The notes under the pieces were generated by a model. The model was given only the letters and a program-made list of their open reading frames with translations, searched no databases and was not told the origin of the DNA. A program made the translations under genes and the position numbers. 14,101 nt of DNA, taken from Candidatus Wirthbacteria bacterium CG2_30_54_11 (GTDB lineage Bacteria; Patescibacteriota; CG2-30-54-11). The number at the start of each line of letters is the position of its first letter. Position 1 is the stretch's first letter. Positions 12,295 to 14,101 of the stretch are shown here, in pieces. The DNA lies in the NCBI GenBank assembly GCA_001873755.1, contig MNZT01000024.1, positions 1-14,101 of the forward strand, written 5' to 3'.

Positions 12295-12657
12295 TCAGAT
12301 CCACTGGTCCTGGGCGGTTTTTTCGCCGCCGGCATCTCCGGTATTGGCTTCGCCTGCCGGATCGACGAAGAGGAGATGGCACTCTTCCACTGCACTGGTG
12401 ATATGTTCTGTGCCTTTGGGAACTACGAAGAGTTCTCCAGGCTGCAGTTCCACGAAGCCGTCACGAAAATCGATACGCAAGGTGCCTTTGAGCACGAGGA
12501 ACAGCTCGTCTGTCGTTGGGTGCTTGTGCCAGGTCAACTCACCCTGTACTTTGGCCAGTTTGAAATGGTAGTCATTCATCTGCGCGATGATTTTTGGCGA
12601 CCAGTGCTCGGTGAACAGGGTAAGTTTGTCCTGCAGGTTGATGGGGGAGTAGGGCAT
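12295..12657 (-). CDS. small single-domain cupin
   Basis: 120 aa, ATG at 12657 with AAAGGAG about 6 nt upstream. Both cupin motifs are present: GELTWHKHPTTDE (39-51) with His44, His46 and Glu51, and PGELFVVPKGTEH (73-85) with His85, together a complete metal site. The fold is a beta barrel that binds a metal in the cytoplasm. Function ranges widely in the family (isomerase, dioxygenase, sensor) and cannot be told here. The C-terminal 20 residues (Gly/Glu/Thr-rich) look disordered. It lies between the acetyltransferase and the dehydrogenase, all facing the same way, with gaps of 65 and 149 bp, so co-transcription is possible but not certain. Confidence 0.9.
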   Translation of the reverse strand: MPYSPINLQDKLTLFTEHWSPKIIAQMNDYHFKLAKVQGELTWHKHPTTDELFLVLKGTLRIDFRDGFVELQPGELFVVPKGTEHITSAVEECHLLFVDPAGEANTGDAGGEKTAQDQWI

Positions 12658-12722
12658 TTCTGGCTCCTTTGTAATTAATCAGGGATTCGATCCGTTACCA
12701 AGAGATCTGGTTTTCAGCCAGG

Positions 12723-13190
12723 TCAGGCAGGGGACATTTCAAAAAGAACCTCATTTTCCTGCTTGCCTGAGAGCGAGTCAACATAGTATACATTGTCGAT
12801 GCGTTTTATGGATAATTGATGTTTTCTGGCAAAAGAAGTAGAAGCCTTCAGGCTTTTTTCATTATCTGGTTCTATGGAGAATTGGATTTTTTTGCATCCC
12901 AGAGAAGATGCTGCCGTTACGACTTTTTCCAGAAGCAGGGAACTGTATCCCTGGGAGCGATACTCGTGTTTGACCCCAAGTTGCCAGATAAAGAAGATGT
13001 CTTCATTGGACCTGACCCCAGAAACAAATCCGATGATCTGTCCAGTTTCTTCCATAACAAAACATGTAGTGCTGAAGTAGGTGAACAAAATCCAATAAGT
13101 ATACGCGGTATGTAGTCCGAGTGGTTTGCACTGGCTGACAAATTGCCTGACCTGGTCGATGTCTGATGGTAAGCAGTTTCTGATATTCAT
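12723..13190 (-). CDS. GNAT acetyltransferase resembling EctA (diaminobutyrate acetyltransferase)
   Basis: 155 aa from the ATG at 13190, with AGGAG about 6 nt upstream; relatives begin here. The GNAT fold is clear, with the acetyl-CoA loop RSQGYS at 78-83. The region LGLHTAYTYWILFTYFSTTC (24-43), then GFVSGVR and IWQLGVKHEYR, follows the pattern of EctA, which acetylates L-2,4-diaminobutyrate in ectoine synthesis. No ectB or ectC lies in the window, and the protein is a little shorter than usual EctA (about 170). It could act on another diamine-type amino acid, or use diaminobutyrate from elsewhere. The gene is more AT-rich than its neighbours, a possible sign of transfer. The GNAT call is firm, EctA-like is likely, the substrate is open. 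Confidence 0.85.
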   Translation of the reverse strand: MNIRNCLPSDIDQVRQFVSQCKPLGLHTAYTYWILFTYFSTTCFVMEETGQIIGFVSGVRSNEDIFFIWQLGVKHEYRSQGYSSLLLEKVVTAASSLGCKKIQFSIEPDNEKSLKASTSFARKHQLSIKRIDNVYYVDSLSGKQENEVLFEMSPA

Positions 13191-13270
13191 ATATTTCTCC
13201 TGTGGAAAATAAAATAGTTTGGGGTTTTGAGTATTCAGATGTCTTCCCAAACGGGTCTAGCATCAAGGCA

Positions 13271-14101
13271 TTAACTGTTCGGGTCTGGGGACGGAATAAC
13301 TGTTTCGTCAATGACCGTACCGTCGATATCGACGGTACGGATAGTATAGCTGGTCTGATTGATGGTGAGAATCACGAAATGGTTGGCCTTGGCGGAGCTC
13401 TGCAGGCCTTCGATGTCACTGACGCTGTAGAGCGGGGCACCGCCGCCGCCGGTCACGAGGTACGAAATGCCGTCGCGTTCGATCCGCTGGTAATTGTGGT
13501 CGTGGCCGGAAAAGACGAGCTGGATGTGGTTTTCCAGAAATATTTCATGTAGCGCCTGCGCTTTCTGGACCAGGCTGTCGGTCCGGTGCGGACCGCCGGT
13601 GTAGAGCGGGTAGTGGGTGATGACAATGGTCCGCACCGTGGCATGATCACGGACGAACTGAGCTGCCTCGTCGATCCCGCGCTCCAGGTCGAGGAAGAGG
13701 AACGAGACATCGTTCACGGTATGGAGGTGGTTCCCTGCTTCGTCAGGGAAATAGACCTCGAACTGATCCTCAGGGGTGTCGTGATTGCCGGCGATGATCC
13801 AGAAAGGAGCCCGATCCCTGAGGGGCGCGGTTATCTCCATGAAGGTCTCCCAGACCACTTGATCGTCAGGGTAATACGCGACATCGCCGACATGGATGAC
13901 GGCCTGGAACGGGAGCTGGTCCATCAGGTTTACAAGACCACGATGCTGCGCTTCTCCGTCGCGCGAGTCGCCATAGACGATGACGGTGGAGGAGGCATAA
14001 CCGGCGTCCGGCTCGACCGGAGCCGAGACCGGGAGCGAAAGCGGGGTGATATCCGCAGTGCGGTTGTTCTCATCGGTGTCTGGTCTCTGGAACATGGTGA
14101 T
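13271..14101 (-). CDS. metallophosphoesterase, calcineurin-like (5' end outside the window)
   Basis: 276 codons are visible and the frame is open to the right edge, so the start and probably a signal peptide are missing; the ATG at 14095 is likely internal. The two-metal motifs of the calcineurin-like family occur in order: GDSR, GDVAYY, GNHD, THYPLY and GHDHNY. The spacing and the GHDHNYQR end resemble purple acid phosphatase-like enzymes, often exported. The C-terminal 60 residues (from LVTGGGGAPLY) match the closing strand region of that type. It would hydrolyse a phosphomonoester or diester. It lies 80 bp upstream of the acetyltransferase gene and faces the same way. Confidence 0.9.
   Translation of the reverse strand: MTMFQRPDTDENNRTADITPLSLPVSAPVEPDAGYASSTVIVYGDSRDGEAQHRGLVNLMDQLPFQAVIHVGDVAYYPDDQVVWETFMEITAPLRDRAPFWIIAGNHDTPEDQFEVYFPDEAGNHLHTVNDVSFLFLDLERGIDEAAQFVRDHATVRTIVITHYPLYTGGPHRTDSLVQKAQALHEIFLENHIQLVFSGHDHNYQRIERDGISYLVTGGGGAPLYSVSDIEGLQSSAKANHFVILTINQTSYTIRTVDIDGTVIDETVIPSPDPNS

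Noticed and set aside
12146..12382. 79-codon N-terminal extension of the dehydrogenase
   Set aside because: It covers intergenic hairpins and the end of the cupin gene, is Arg/Pro-rich, and a good Shine-Dalgarno precedes the internal ATG at 12145.

Overview
The window comes from a bacterial chromosome. It is gene-dense, and every protein gene except one small RNA-binding protein lies on the minus strand. Shine-Dalgarno sites are canonical, and both tRNAs encode their own CCA end. The phylum is not settled. The tiny single-RRM protein and the two-helix, PH-like membrane protein recall Patescibacteria/CPR genomes, while the Ala/Pro/Thr-rich linker of the lipoprotein is also common in Chloroflexota. 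I treat CPR as a tentative guess.

Region 1 (1-3231) is accessory. Read on the minus strand it starts at an intact tRNA-Arg(ACG). Three single-gene units follow: a Cys-containing lipoprotein, a RhuM/Doc-type fusion protein, and a gene of which only the first 23 codons are in the window. Each junction carries a copy of the tRNA-Arg 3' end (GGCGCGCCA, in one copy 19 nt), next to one of two repeated terminator hairpins. Two junctions also share a 59-bp sequence. Each gene has its own promoter and an inverted repeat near it. This looks like a tandem array of single-gene cassettes built up at a tRNA 3' end, with no recombinase in view. It is the most interesting part of the window.

Region 2 (3241-5343) is a housekeeping cluster: coaD and coaE (the last two steps of coenzyme A synthesis), tRNA-Ser(GCT), a two-helix membrane protein, then tRNA-Arg only 9 nt after that protein's stop codon. 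Protein and tRNA genes probably share transcripts. Two tandem hairpins with CGCG loops follow tRNA-Ser.

Region 3 (5344-6715) holds the plus-strand RRM gene. It converges on a SlyD-type FKBP lipoprotein. Between the two terminators lies a 234-bp element with 22-bp inverted ends and no gene.

Region 4 (6842-11121) holds an AT-rich alpha/beta hydrolase downstream of a tight four-gene operon: YgiD-type extradiol dioxygenase, HEAT-repeat protein, Nramp metal transporter and AlkD-type DNA glycosylase. Metal uptake and repair of alkylated DNA are therefore co-expressed.

Region 5 (11177-14101) holds a D-2-hydroxyacid dehydrogenase, a small cupin, an EctA-like acetyltransferase without ectB or ectC nearby, and a metallophosphoesterase cut by the window edge. 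No CRISPR array, transposase, integrase or rRNA gene was seen.
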